A stretch of 64,000 bases of DNA from Diphasiastrum complanatum. Its lineage: Eukaryota > Streptophyta > Lycopodiopsida > Lycopodiales > Lycopodiaceae. Shown one piece after another: positions 29,901 to 42,600 of this stretch. The stretch lies in assembly GCA_029204225.1 (NCBI GenBank), contig CM055094.1:69787751-69851750 (forward strand). The letters run 5' to 3'. The first letter of the stretch is position 1, and every line of letters starts with the position of its first letter. A program made the translations under genes and the position numbers. The notes under the pieces are model-generated. The model was not told where the DNA came from, ran no database searches, and worked only from the letters and a program-made list of their open reading frames with translations.

Positions 29901-32900
29901 ATGTTTCGGAACATCAGTGATCCACGATCACAAATTTTGTTCTTTTTGATATTTTAGTCGGTGTTAATTGAACTTAGAAATGATCAATCAACGCATCCAA
30001 CATACTGATAACCTGGAAAGAGGCAAAAATAACATTGCATAGAAGTTAGAGCTATATTGATCCTCAATTACAAATAGAGATACACTACAAACTAAAAAGA
30101 CGTTGGCATGAAAACAGTCGATGTTACAGGATTGCTTGAACCAACTAAATGGGAAGGCACCTATGATTCTAGAAATTTTTGATGTTCGATTAACACAGAG
30201 GAGAAGGCAAGAGACTGTTACAAGCTTCCTTGATAGCATGATTCCATAGGCCGTCATAGAATGGTTTTGGGAGCTCAAGTCAAGGATAATTCACAAGTTG
30301 TATATGGCTGAATTTTAACCACCTGTTATATCCAAGTTCTAAAGAAAAGAATTAGCTCATGTATCCATGTCATGAGTTCTAAATTATTGACAGTTTATTT
30401 GTAAAGTAGGCCATTAAGTCGTCTTTCACAAGTTCATCCTTATTCTCACTCATCATCCATGAGTTTGGGACCCAATTAGCATTAAGAGTGATAATTACTT
30501 GCAAAAGCTGATGATTCTAAAAGGGCTTCCAATATTTTCCTGTTCTGCAACTAATTTTCCTACCATACATCCTCACTTTTTTGACATTTTAAGTAGAAAC
30601 TAAAACTAAAGTATATTCTACCTCATTGGAGAGTATTGAGATGGAGAATCGAATGGCAAGGCTAGAGACAAAGTTTAAAATGTAGCCTGTCTACAAAAGA
30701 TCCAGCCAGCCATTATGGCAGAGCTGCTACTTAGTGGCTGACTTATATGCAAGTTTCTTTTCAGACGGCATTCATAGATTGGAGAGTTTTCTAGCAGAAC
30801 AATAGAGAGGCTCTAGTTGATACTGCATGAGTTTTCACTTATGCAACTTTCACTAGATCAAATCAGTTGTTTGTCCTCAATTTTCTAAAAGGAACAATTC
30901 AACCTAACGAGGGATATCATATCATGTTGGGTGTTGATTAGTTCACTCTTCTAGGCAAAGTCACTTCAGATCTAGCTAGCACAGTAGATGATTTGTATTC
31001 CTCAAGATGTGGGTACAAACATATTTTCTATGGTATAGATTCACAACAAGCTCATTGACATATATCAATGTGACGGCAAAGTCTGAAGGCTTATGTACAA
31101 CTACACTATGTATGCATGAGGGTAAATCACAGTCAAGGCACGACTCAACTATCTATTATCAATATCTGCCATCTACTATTCCTTCTGCAGTCAGTGCACG
31201 GTTCCAGCAGTACCAAAAGGCTTTTGATGAATGTAGATTTCTTGCCATCATTGCAATAGGTAATCATCGTAATGCTCTTGCTCTTGAAGCACCTCTAGTT
31301 TCTAGATCATCTTGTTCTATGTCCAAGTATGAGAAGGCTAAGATCCAATGACAAGGAATCTAGTTATTGCAAAAGGTTTGATCTGATGGCAGGGAATCGA
31401 GTTATTGCAAAAAGGTTTGATAACTACTCAAAGTACCTTTGATTCACCAATATCGTTTGTGGATTAAAAGGATGGAACGAAAAGATTGTGCATAAATTAT
31501 CAAGCCCACTATAAGAATCAGGTACTTTGGCGCATTGATATTGCTTGTGGATTGAAAGGATGGAATCAAGAGATTGTTTGCAAATTATCAAGGTCCCTAT
31601 GAAGAATCAATTACATGCACAGATGATCTGTTTTATTAGCTAGAAAAAGCTTTAGCGTTCTCTAAGATTGACCTTGAATTGAGCTATCATCACCTATGCT
31701 TCCATCCGCATGATAAACACAGGACTGCTTTTCATATAGTTCCAAAACTGTATGGGTTACTTGTCACAACTTTAGAAGCTGCTAATGGCCCAGCCATCTT
31801 CCACAATGTGAAAAACAACTTTGAAGGCCTAAATTGGCCGATGTATATCCTGGCCTACTTTGAGAATATCACTGTTTTTAACACATCTCTCAAAGACCAT
31901 GTTCACTATCTCGAGTTCACGTTGAAAGTTGAAACTTGTGTTTGAGTAGCAGCTTGTTGCCAGAAAGTTCAAATGTTGCTCTTGCAGTTTCTGAAATTGA
32001 ACTTCTAAGCTTTTTGACTTCTAGTCATACTATCCGTGTGGACCCATCCAACGTTTGATCTATTCAACCTTGGCCTATATGTGTTGATCCTCATGATGCT
32101 CAGGTGTTCCTCATTTTGCTACAATCTCTTCTTTTATGATTCTACTCCGTAAAGGTACCCTCATTGGTCTAGAATCCCGAATGCCAATCCTCCTTTCAAA
32201 ATTCCAATACATTGCTAACTGCCTCCTTTTTTGTGCCACCCATATATGAGGCCACACTTATTGCGGGAACAAATATCAATTCTGTTAAAATTAAAATTTT
32301 GTCAAGAACAAGGATTGATTGCCCTTGAGTCTAGGAAATGTCACCACTACAAGGGCCCCTTACACTATCCATGACAAAGAACTACTACCCATTATGTTTG
32401 CCTTGAAGTGGGAACACTATTTATCGCAAGCACATTTTGATCTGTGTACAGACATCAAATATTATGATCTGTGTTTAAAAGAGACCCTAGTGAGCATTGG
32501 TTTCAATGGCTACAATCTCTTGAAATCCCCCCTTCTGATAGCAAATACAATCTGAGCAACAGAAATGCAGAGTAATTAGCCATTTGCACTAAGAATCAAG
32601 ACTCCAGACTGATCTGAACTCTTATTACATCAATACTCTACACTTGCATCTTCCCGTCATGAAGTATACACGCTTTCTTACAATTATATTCATCAGTATG
32701 GACTCTCTATTTACCCAGTACTAGGTCTTTACAACATAAACTAGCACAGGATGAACATTCTTCTGATGATGGTGGCCATTACTGTTTTAATAAATCTTCC
32801 AATCGTATTAAAACGAAAAAAATTATTGCCCTACATGAAGAAATATTTAGCTTGACTCATTCATTCTTGTACCTTCAATGCCAAAAATAAGTACACCAAA

Positions 32901-35900
32901 GGCAAGATTAAGGGATTACTGCAGCATTGGCCCATACAACATCAACAAAGTAGCAAACAGGTGACATCGGGTATGGTATCTACCACAGTGAGATGGACGT
33001 CCTATTGTACTTGGAATGCTATTGATGCATTTGCACATACTCCCCATCTTCTGCATTAGACTCAAACACATGCACTTGCTTTAGATCATACATCATAGCC
33101 CCTATTGGGGACCACTACTTTTCATGACATTTATTATTATTTACGTTCTCTATAACATGCCCCAATTGAGGGCCAAGATACTTATTTTGATAGATGATGA
33201 TCTTATGTATGTGCACATTGAAAGCAATTATTTTAAAACCAGCTGGGAATAGTAATTGTATGACCCTTGCTCAATTCCAAGTTTAAATGCATAGAAAGGA
33301 TTTTAGCTTTGTACATGAATCAAAAAGGCTTGTGGCCAACAAATAAATGTCAATGAGCACAGGCCTTGTAAATGAATATAGGCTATGACAACAAATGAGC
33401 ATATTCCATGTAATACCTGTCATCTATGGGCCCGATACTCCATAACTCCCCCAAAACACCACCCCTGATGTGGGCATATTAAAAAACCAGCACTATAGAT
33501 CATAGATGCAGCCCACGATCTGGAACGTGATCCGGATTGCATTCTGCATTTTAGAAATAAAGGTTAGGGTTTCCCATAATGCAAAAAGAATAAAAAGTTT
33601 ATACTTTTTCTTGAATGAATCTCAGAAGCAATAGAAAAAGGATCTGTAGTACCTAGACGAATAGTAGGAGCTGACATCTCAACCTTTCCAGCTAAGATTT
33701 GTTGGATCATACTATGTGTTATTTCCCCAAATTACAAAACTGGGCTGGCCCTTTGAGGGTGAGTGCCCATGCTAGTTAGGACGGGACCTTAGCTCACCTA
33801 CCTTCAAGGGTATGTCTCTTCAATGACATGAACTCTAGGCTATATAAGCATGCCAAGTCTTTAAGCACTTGATGTGGCTTGTCAAACCATTGAGATGGAA
33901 GTAGTTACTTCATGCAGTAGTGCTTGAACACTAGGATGAAGAACTCATTTACATAATTCAGGGTTTTGTATTGGCTCTAAATCATGCATGAAGGATTATC
34001 ACATGCACAAATTAGGAATGATATGCTTGAAATCGCATCATTGTGATTCGTGAATCACGTTGTATTGCTAGATTGATATCAAGTAGAATTACTCTTCTTT
34101 TGTTGGTTTATAGGTAATCATTGATTGCATAAACCTTGGTTAAAGAGAGAAGATAATACCAAGCTTCAAGAGGTTTTGAGATTCACAAGGATTTGTATTC
34201 TTAGTCGAGATCATAAGCTGTAGCATAGTGGATACTAGCAATGTTTCACTGAAACACGTTTTATTCAATGAAACTCCGTTTCGAAAAGTCCGTTTCAAAC
34301 GGATTTTACAATTAGAGCAAAACAAAAAAAACGTCCTAATGTATGTGTGTGTGTGTGAAAGTTTGGCATATAAAACTTTAATTAGAACTCAGTAGGGAAT
34401 AGTAGAATTATGAATACCTTGTGCATGTGCATTGTGTGATGTATCTCAATGTCTGATTGAGTCCTTAGTTATTCAATTGTGTCAATTACCGATTGTTTAT
34501 ATTGTCATTGTATAGAGCTATAATCACTGTCTACAGACTTGGACAACACTTGGTTGTCCTTTAACAAAAGGCTAGGATTAAAAACAAGCAAAAAAAAACC
34601 CTATAAACATTTCGCCGTTTCTTTCTTGACAGAGCTGATTATTTCCCGTTTCAAACGTGTTTCAAACACGTTGCGAAAAGGCTTTCCGAAAAGGTTCACG
34701 AAACATGGTTTCCTAAAGTGAAAGCCTGTCTCACTGAAGTTGGCTTGTGATCTCTGACATTTCTTTTCACTTATCGTAGAGAGCAGAACACTGCTTGGGG
34801 TCTGAGCATTCGAGTTTTGTTCTTGATTTTACTTGCTGCTGCGACCTATTGCAGCTCAATCTAGAGATCTAATTGTGATATGTGAATTAGTTGGTGGATC
34901 AAGGCCCCAACATCAACGTTGAGACATACTTTTGACATCAAAAGTCAGTGCTAGTTCTATCAGAAGAATAAATCTCAAAAGAAGGGGGCTTGACGGGTAT
35001 GCATGCGTGGAACCCTGGGCCTTAGGCTCTGACTGTGTATTCTCTTTTTTGAAGACAAAACTGCCTCATACATGTAGGCATGCTAACATCAGGTCTTTGA
35101 TCCAACTTTATCCTGCAAGTTGCTGCTTTTATACTAGTATGGAGGTCCTTGGATGAACCTTCCAAGAAGGTACTAATTGTGCTAGGGTTAAGATCCCTTG
35201 TGCTTATCCACAGTCTGGGAGCTATTTCGAGGTTCTCAATCTAGCTAAGATCCACCATCCTTAACCGCAGTCTATGAGTTTTGGGCAGGACATAGTTGAC
35301 AACAATTTAATGTACTTAGTGCCCAAAACCTATCCATGGACATGCAGACATGCGTGTCCACCCCGGGTGCGGCCATTTCGCGTCTGCGTCCGGCGTCCAC
35401 CCCGGACGTGGTCATTCCCCGGACGCGTCCTTTTTAAAAAAAAGAAATTAAAATACACTAAAAAATAAAAGTGCGTCCACCCTGGACGCGTCCGGATGAA
35501 GAAGCCATCCAATAAAGATGCTGAGCCAAAGGACTAGCAAAATGTTCAATGCATGTCGTCACTACGAAGATTGTCCTTGATCTATAAAGCCATACTTAGT
35601 GCTAATCCTCTTTGTTTGATGGTATCAGCCTTCAAAAGAAAAGTTCTTTCTCGAGCCTAACAGATCCTTGTATCACAAGCAATCATGCAAACCAGACAGA
35701 GCACAAGTACTAAGACTCACCCTGGATACATACAAGCAAGACACTCAAGCAAAATTTACTAATAGGTAACAAAGACAAGGTCACCCCTTTGAGATAGCCC
35801 TGCCAAGGACCTGTCCTAGATTTGTGCGCTTAGTCGTAAGAGTGGAAAAAAGGTGTAGACTAGGTAATTATCATAGAGCAGAATCATAGTTGCATTGCGT

Positions 35901-38900
35901 TTCTAGAAATGCGTTTCTGAACCGCGTTTCTGAAATGGGGGAGCGTTTCTCAGAAACGTATTTTTTTGTGGGCAGTATGGGTATCAAATTAAAGCATTAA
36001 TTAAGGGCAGTTCATTTATGTAGGTTGCCGAATGTTTCGGGTACAATGTGGTCAAGTTTGGGTGCAACAATGTTTGTTGGATTCTGTCAAGGTTAAAAGT
36101 CAGAGTGGCTTATTGTGTTACTTTTGATTTCTTTTTTGTCAATTCATTTAGAGCTACTATTGGGTCCAATGAGGCCTATGATGCCAATTTGCTTGAACTT
36201 CTAGAGCACTCTCATTCTTACTAGTTACCATTCTCAGGTTCAGCTACAACACAACTGACCTCGACATCAAGTTCAAAATTTAGCTCATTGGAAGCTAGAC
36301 TTAATGACAAGACCATAAGGGAGAAGCCCATTGAGTTGATTGCTCATCAACGTTTGATGCAGGATCATCGTCAACAAACACTTGACGTGGCTATTCAATC
36401 ACAAGCTGTCATGACTCAATCAAATGTTGACAACATTGATTGTGTTAAATAGGGATAATTGATGGGTCCTAGGTTGGTAACTTTTACAAATAGAGATATG
36501 AGTTTCTTTGAGGGAGAACTAGGAAAAGCACAATTTAGTATAACCTACAAAGCAATGCAATATAATGAATATCTGTTTTTTTTTTTTTTTCTCTTTCTGC
36601 GATTCTGGCCCAGAAATGCGTTTCTGGGCAACTATGGAGCAAATATATATTCTTGAAATAAAGCATAATTCACTTAAAAATCTTGCATTTCACCAAAAAA
36701 TCTTGGGTAAAAGTCGAGTGAATGAGCCCATGTTGCAGTAGATTGGACTTCTAAATTTAAATAGAGATGGTTACGCTTGCGTAGACATTTTTTTCAGTGA
36801 TTGAAATTTGATACAAAGTTTTTATAGTACTATAGCAAGTAGTTTTATTGTTGAGATGAAAGGGGGATGCAATTTTAGCATACCTAATTTGTGTTGCTTT
36901 TCAAGTTATGAGATGCATGCATTCACTTGGATGATGCGCTCTTGATTTTATGCATAAATGGAAGATAGTTCAAGCAATGCTGGCGCAATGTCTCCGTTGG
37001 GAAAGCGAGCTGAACAACCTAGTGACCAACGTGAAGCTATTGTACTTACACCAAAAAATGTCCAGGTAAAATGCTTTTGTTGGAGCATTTAAGCCATTTT
37101 TTGGTTTAAGTGAGTGATTTTTTAACTAACAATTTATTGAAGTTTTGCTAGGAACTTCTCTCCTTTGGTAAAATTGAGACCTAAAATTCAATAAAATAAT
37201 GATGTTTTTCCGTTACACGTTATGTTATTTTTCTATGCACGTGTACCTATGCTAAAAGCACTAATTGATGACATTGTTGATTTTGATGTTTGTTTTGACA
37301 CTTTTTCTGCTATTAGGGTAATTCATAGAGAATGGTTGACTTGCATGTGGATCCTCTTAGGAATATGCAATACGACCTTTGGATATATGTCCTCTTTGCT
37401 TAAGTGTTGTAAACATTTTGCAAATTTTTATGTATTTTTACAAAATCTTTGCAAAACCATTATGACTAACTATCCTTGATTTTGCACTATATGAGCTCAA
37501 TTAAAATCACAATTGAACTATGCAAACTCAGTGCACACTTGTAATGATTGTTGTGTTGTCAACATGATCTGTGTGGGACAAAATCCATAGGTTGTACTTC
37601 AGTAATCAACTAGCTAAGGAGACTAACTAGGCAAACTAACTATCATAATAAGCATTCTAAGCTAACTAAACTATCAAAAAAAATTTCACGGTCTTTTTTC
37701 CTATAACAAAGATAAATAAATTTGGGATCCGGGTCACAGATCGCTGATGATCTGGAACGTGTGTTTCAGATCGTTTGCAATCCACTACAACTATGGTATG
37801 TAGTCACTAGAAATCTAATATCTTTGAGATTATAGAAACATCGTAGACATAATATATATCACACTAGACATTCTTTAGTATTATATCTAACAAAATTTGC
37901 AAAAGAATTTCTTGCCTATTCTTTTGAGATAGACCCAATTCTAAACCACAATTCATTCTGATCCATCTGATTCTGTACCGGGTGGAAACACTAGTAGCAT
38001 TCTAGAATATAATCCAGAACATACACAAAACACTCATTCCACAAACCTCTAGGAAATTTGCAGCGCTGTCCCATAACACAACTATGTCATACAACACCAA
38101 TAGTATAGATTAAATTTAAGAGACAGCTTAATAGAAACAAGAGAGTTCCGAATAGTGAGTTCCACAACACAACACATTCCTAAATGCCTTTTTTATTTTG
38201 TTGGTGGGGGAGGACTTCTTTGTTGTAGCAGAAATTCTACCTAGCTATCTCTTTGTATTACCTATCTTTTTGATGAATGAAAGTGCTCTTTACGTTGTGT
38301 TTCATGTATCCTTATGATTGATACTTGATGTGCTTGCATTTTGCATCAATTTCAGGATACAATAATCAAGTCAATTGAAGAAGTTGATTCTCTAGCGTAG
38401 ACATCAATAGATCTAGCACATGATTCCTACAAGTTGAATTCCAACACCCTTGGTGGCCTGTGTTGTAACCACATAGTTTATCACTAGTTCTGGTCTTGCA
38501 ACTCCTTGATTCACGTGAAATATGACCCTATCCCCTCATTTTCCTCTATCCATTTGGTCCTCAAAAACATCATACGTGAGGGATTCGCCATTTGAAAGAG
38601 TGTTCCGACTCCCGAGTGTTTCCCATGCACCTCCTGCAGTCACAACTTCGATATGGGCGATGACGTGGTCCTTGACGGCCAAATTGATCAATGATAAGGC
38701 CTTTCGCGCCCGTTTGTCGAATGAGCGAATGTTGACTGGAGTTGTATTTGGGTGTTGCTCCACCCCAATGATGATGTCGCACAGCTCCTTATCCATTAAA
38801 ATACTCTTACAGTTTGAATTTCCAAATGCTATAATTGGACACCCCGTTCAATTTACTTCTCCAAGCATGGATTTCCCCAATCCTGCCATCCAGCCAAAAA

Positions 38901-39537
38901 TTGCTCCTATAATGCCTTAACGAGGCTTAATGAAAGGCTTGCAGTGCAATTGGAAGTCTCAAAGGTCAAGTTCAATGTCTGACCATAAATGTTTCAGGCC
39001 CTCCCGCTGCTTGATTTGGTCTAACTCGCCAACATCGGTGCAATTTTAGTGAATCACTCCAATGCGGGTTCACTGACTACCTCGCCCCTGGAATGGTGTA
39101 GTTTGCCCTCTGATGCACTTTCTCCTTGTGATTTGGCTTGGGTTGGTGTGTGCTCTCTCTTTCTGCTATCCTATGAATCTGATTCATGTTTAGCTTGATA
39201 GTTAGCCACACGACAGATCTGTGGCATGCTATCAGCTTGGTGAGGAGTAGTCAGATGTTAGTCGGGAGCCAAAATCAGGGAGAATTCGAAGAACCATACA
39301 TGTTAATTGTAGGCTTTCAGTCAGCACGTGCTAAGGAATTAGAGACCACTGTATTAGGGAAGTCACGGACGTGAGCTAGAAGAAAACTGATAGGACTCAA
39401 GAACTATATTAACAAAGACAAAAATGGGATACATATATACAGACTTCTTGTAGGGGGTACTACTGCAAAGTCATATGGTCCTCATTAGCGTGTTCCGACT
39501 CAATATCCATACGTGCCGTAAGCATGGCGCATGCGCG

Positions 39538-39604
<67 letters not shown>

Positions 39605-42600
39605 CTTAAGCGGATATTAAAAACTACTAAAACTTCAAATGTACGTGACCAAGAAATAAACTGGGCTTACCAAATTTAACAAGATGTTCCTCTTAAGAAA
39701 CAAAACAAGCTGCACTATCAATAAAAAGATCATGTTGATTATTGTGCCACGTAGATTCATCATAGCTTGCTTGAGAGTGTTGTTGAGATCAAATCAAGCA
39801 GTGTCGATACAAGAATCAAACGGCTATCAACAAGACCACATATAGGGACATCCACCTAAATAAATAGCTACAAGCTTGGCCTTTTGAGCAACACTTTGAG
39901 GGGTAAGTGAAAAATTAGTCTCCAACCATAGATGCATTGTGTTCCGGAACATAGAGTTCCAATCATAAACGTTTCTGAAATTTCAGAACGTTCTGTTCCA
40001 AAACGTTTTTTTGGGTTTTTTTTTGTAAATTAGGTGACTTAGAAAAGAAAAAGTCCTTAAAAAGGCATGTAAAACACGTTTAAATACCTTGTATCATGTA
40101 TCATATTCTACGCTTTCCGGAATCAAGAATCAAGATGTAAGAACATGCTAAAAACTTTAATTTTACTGACAATACTATATAGATGTGCAAAAGCAAGATG
40201 ATACAGTGACTAATATCCTAATCACTTGTAACATATAATTACACAGATTTCCAGCAATCCTATTCACTGTGCAAAAATCTTAGCAAACTAGTATGAGCTA
40301 GATTTCCAAAATAAATTTTAGCAAAATTTTCAATAGAAATAATTGGGATCAATTCCAAGTCCTTTGAATTGCCATTCTTTATGACTATGCTCAAGTGTCC
40401 ATCTCCTCTAGGATAAACTAATGAATCCATGCCATGATTTCTAAATTATTGATAGCTTATTTGTAATGTAGACCATTAAGTTGTCTTTCACAAGTTCGTC
40501 TTCGTCCTCACTTATCATCCATGAGTCTAGCATTAATAATTACTTGCATTAGCTTAATATTCCAAAAGGGCTTCCCCAGTACACAATGCTGTTAATATTC
40601 TACTGTGCATAAAGGCTTAAAGCTGCATACTTCCACTGTTTCATACAATTGATTCCCTTGAAAAAATTTCAAGCAAAAAGCAAAAATGTTTCAAGGAAAT
40701 TGGTTTTTTTCTGTTCTGAAAAACATAAACCTAATTTCCAAAACGCGGGTCGCAACTATGATAAATATATTTCAAAGTTCACCGTTGCTTGTAGAAAGCT
40801 GAAACCTGAAACCAAATTAGTGTTCACAGAATTACAAGTGCACATGACAATGTTAAATGGACAAATTCAAACTTCACAAAGTAGATTCCATGTTCCAACT
40901 TCTACTTAACATTGTAATTTATGATTTATCCATGATCCATCATCAGACATCCATCACAGACCGAAGATTTGTTCAAAATCAAAGAACCTATTTTTTATTT
41001 CTGGGTCTGATTCTTTCCAATTTGAATCAGGAGTTGCTCCAACAACTCCACTCCCCCGGTTCGGCGTATAACAATTTTTTGACAAATTGTGTTTCGTTCA
41101 CCAAGGGATCGAGGTTTGTGGAAACCCCAAAGACTGCACTGCAACAATTGCTGGAAATAGTTCGTGTGAATCTTAGACATAATGACATTTCATCTATTAG
41201 CTTAAAGCTAATATTTATCTTGAAGATAAATCATTGAGACTCTTATGGAAGGTTTTCAACTTTGGAAGGCTGTCCACTGTTTCTGTACTTTTCTCTAGTA
41301 AGTCAATTTTGTTGGCAGGATCTAAATAACTTGTGCAAAAAACATTTTTGGGTCTGTTTCCTGTATATTGAACTGTGAGACTGTTTTGTCCATGAATTCA
41401 ATCTATTATATACTATTTGACTATAGCAAGAAAATTCTAAGTGTAGAAAACACTATCCTGATCAGTTATATGATGTTATGTTATACTATGCTGATTGAGT
41501 TATGTTATGTGATTGTCAACTGCTATCTTGATATAATTATTTGCAGGCATTGCGAACCCTTTTCAACATAGCTCATCGATTGGATAGTGTGTTGGGATCA
41601 TCTTGGGCTCTGGTACGTACCTTTTAACGTTCAGGATAAGCTGCTGTCGAAGTTGGGCAAAGACTTCTATGTCAAGAGAAGACAGTTATATTTATTCAAG
41701 TGTGGAAAAGACAATAGCTAGCTAGCTCATAAATTTTATGCTTAGTTTTGCTCTCTTTTAAGTTAATGAGATTGGTAGCTTCTGTGTTTTCGCATTGAAA
41801 AACCCTTGCATAGTTCTTTGGGATAGGTGTTGGAGACATTGGCTGTGCTTGATCGGGTTATTCATTCACCACATGCTACAACACAGGTAAGCGTCAACAT
41901 AACATCAGTAAATTGCCTAATTGATATTTCAAATGATGACACGCTTGCTTGCCTTCAGGAACCATGAAGGTGTTGCTTCATCTGCTTTGATTGAATTTGT
42001 AGATCTACCCAATTCTCAAATTTCAGAACAACATACAAGATTGTTCATCGTAAACCTGATGCAAGAATCGTATCTGGCTCAGATTGGCTTTCTTACTCCA
42101 AGCCATTGTCAACTGTTTATGAATCACCTCTACACCTTTTCTGGGTACTGGCATGTTAATTTTTTCTTGCATTTCAGGAGGTTTCTGCTGTTGTTCCTCG
42201 TGTTACTCGAGAATCTGGGAGCCATTCAAGTGACTTCAACATCCTGTCTACTTTGGATGCTCAGGTAGTCTCTAGGATCTGCAATGTCATAGTAAGTGGA
42301 GCTGCTCTATCAAGTGTGAAGTGTTTGAAAATTTGCACATCTGGTTCTGAAATTGGTGCTCTACCTGTTTGTATCCAGCTCTTTGAAAGCTCTGCAATGA
42401 TGAGCTCGTCAGCTGTTAGTTCTCTAATTGCGGCATTACGGCAAGTTTCAAACATTGCGGTAGCTGGAGTCACAACTGGTGTAGGGCAAGCTGTGTCTGG
42501 GACTGGGTCTACGGTGGTGGGCACATTAGGAGCTTCCATGCAGCAAACAGGAGTGAAGCTGTTTGCAGTTGAGCGAATGATTGCTACCCTTATAAACAAT

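Noticed and set aside
35330-35512. Arg/Pro-rich frames on both strands over the GC-rich island
   Set aside because: The composition comes from GGACGCGTCC repeats, not from coding constraint.
33501-37795. Single 4.3 kb element from CATAGATGCA (33501) to ACAACTATG (37795)
   Set aside because: It would contain the in-phase MON2 exon at 36969-37065, and the flanks lack a matching 8-bp duplication.
39927-40760. Complete MITE D
   Set aside because: The two ends look right but the flanks (TCTCCAAC and ATAAATAT) do not match, so I list them as separate possible ends.
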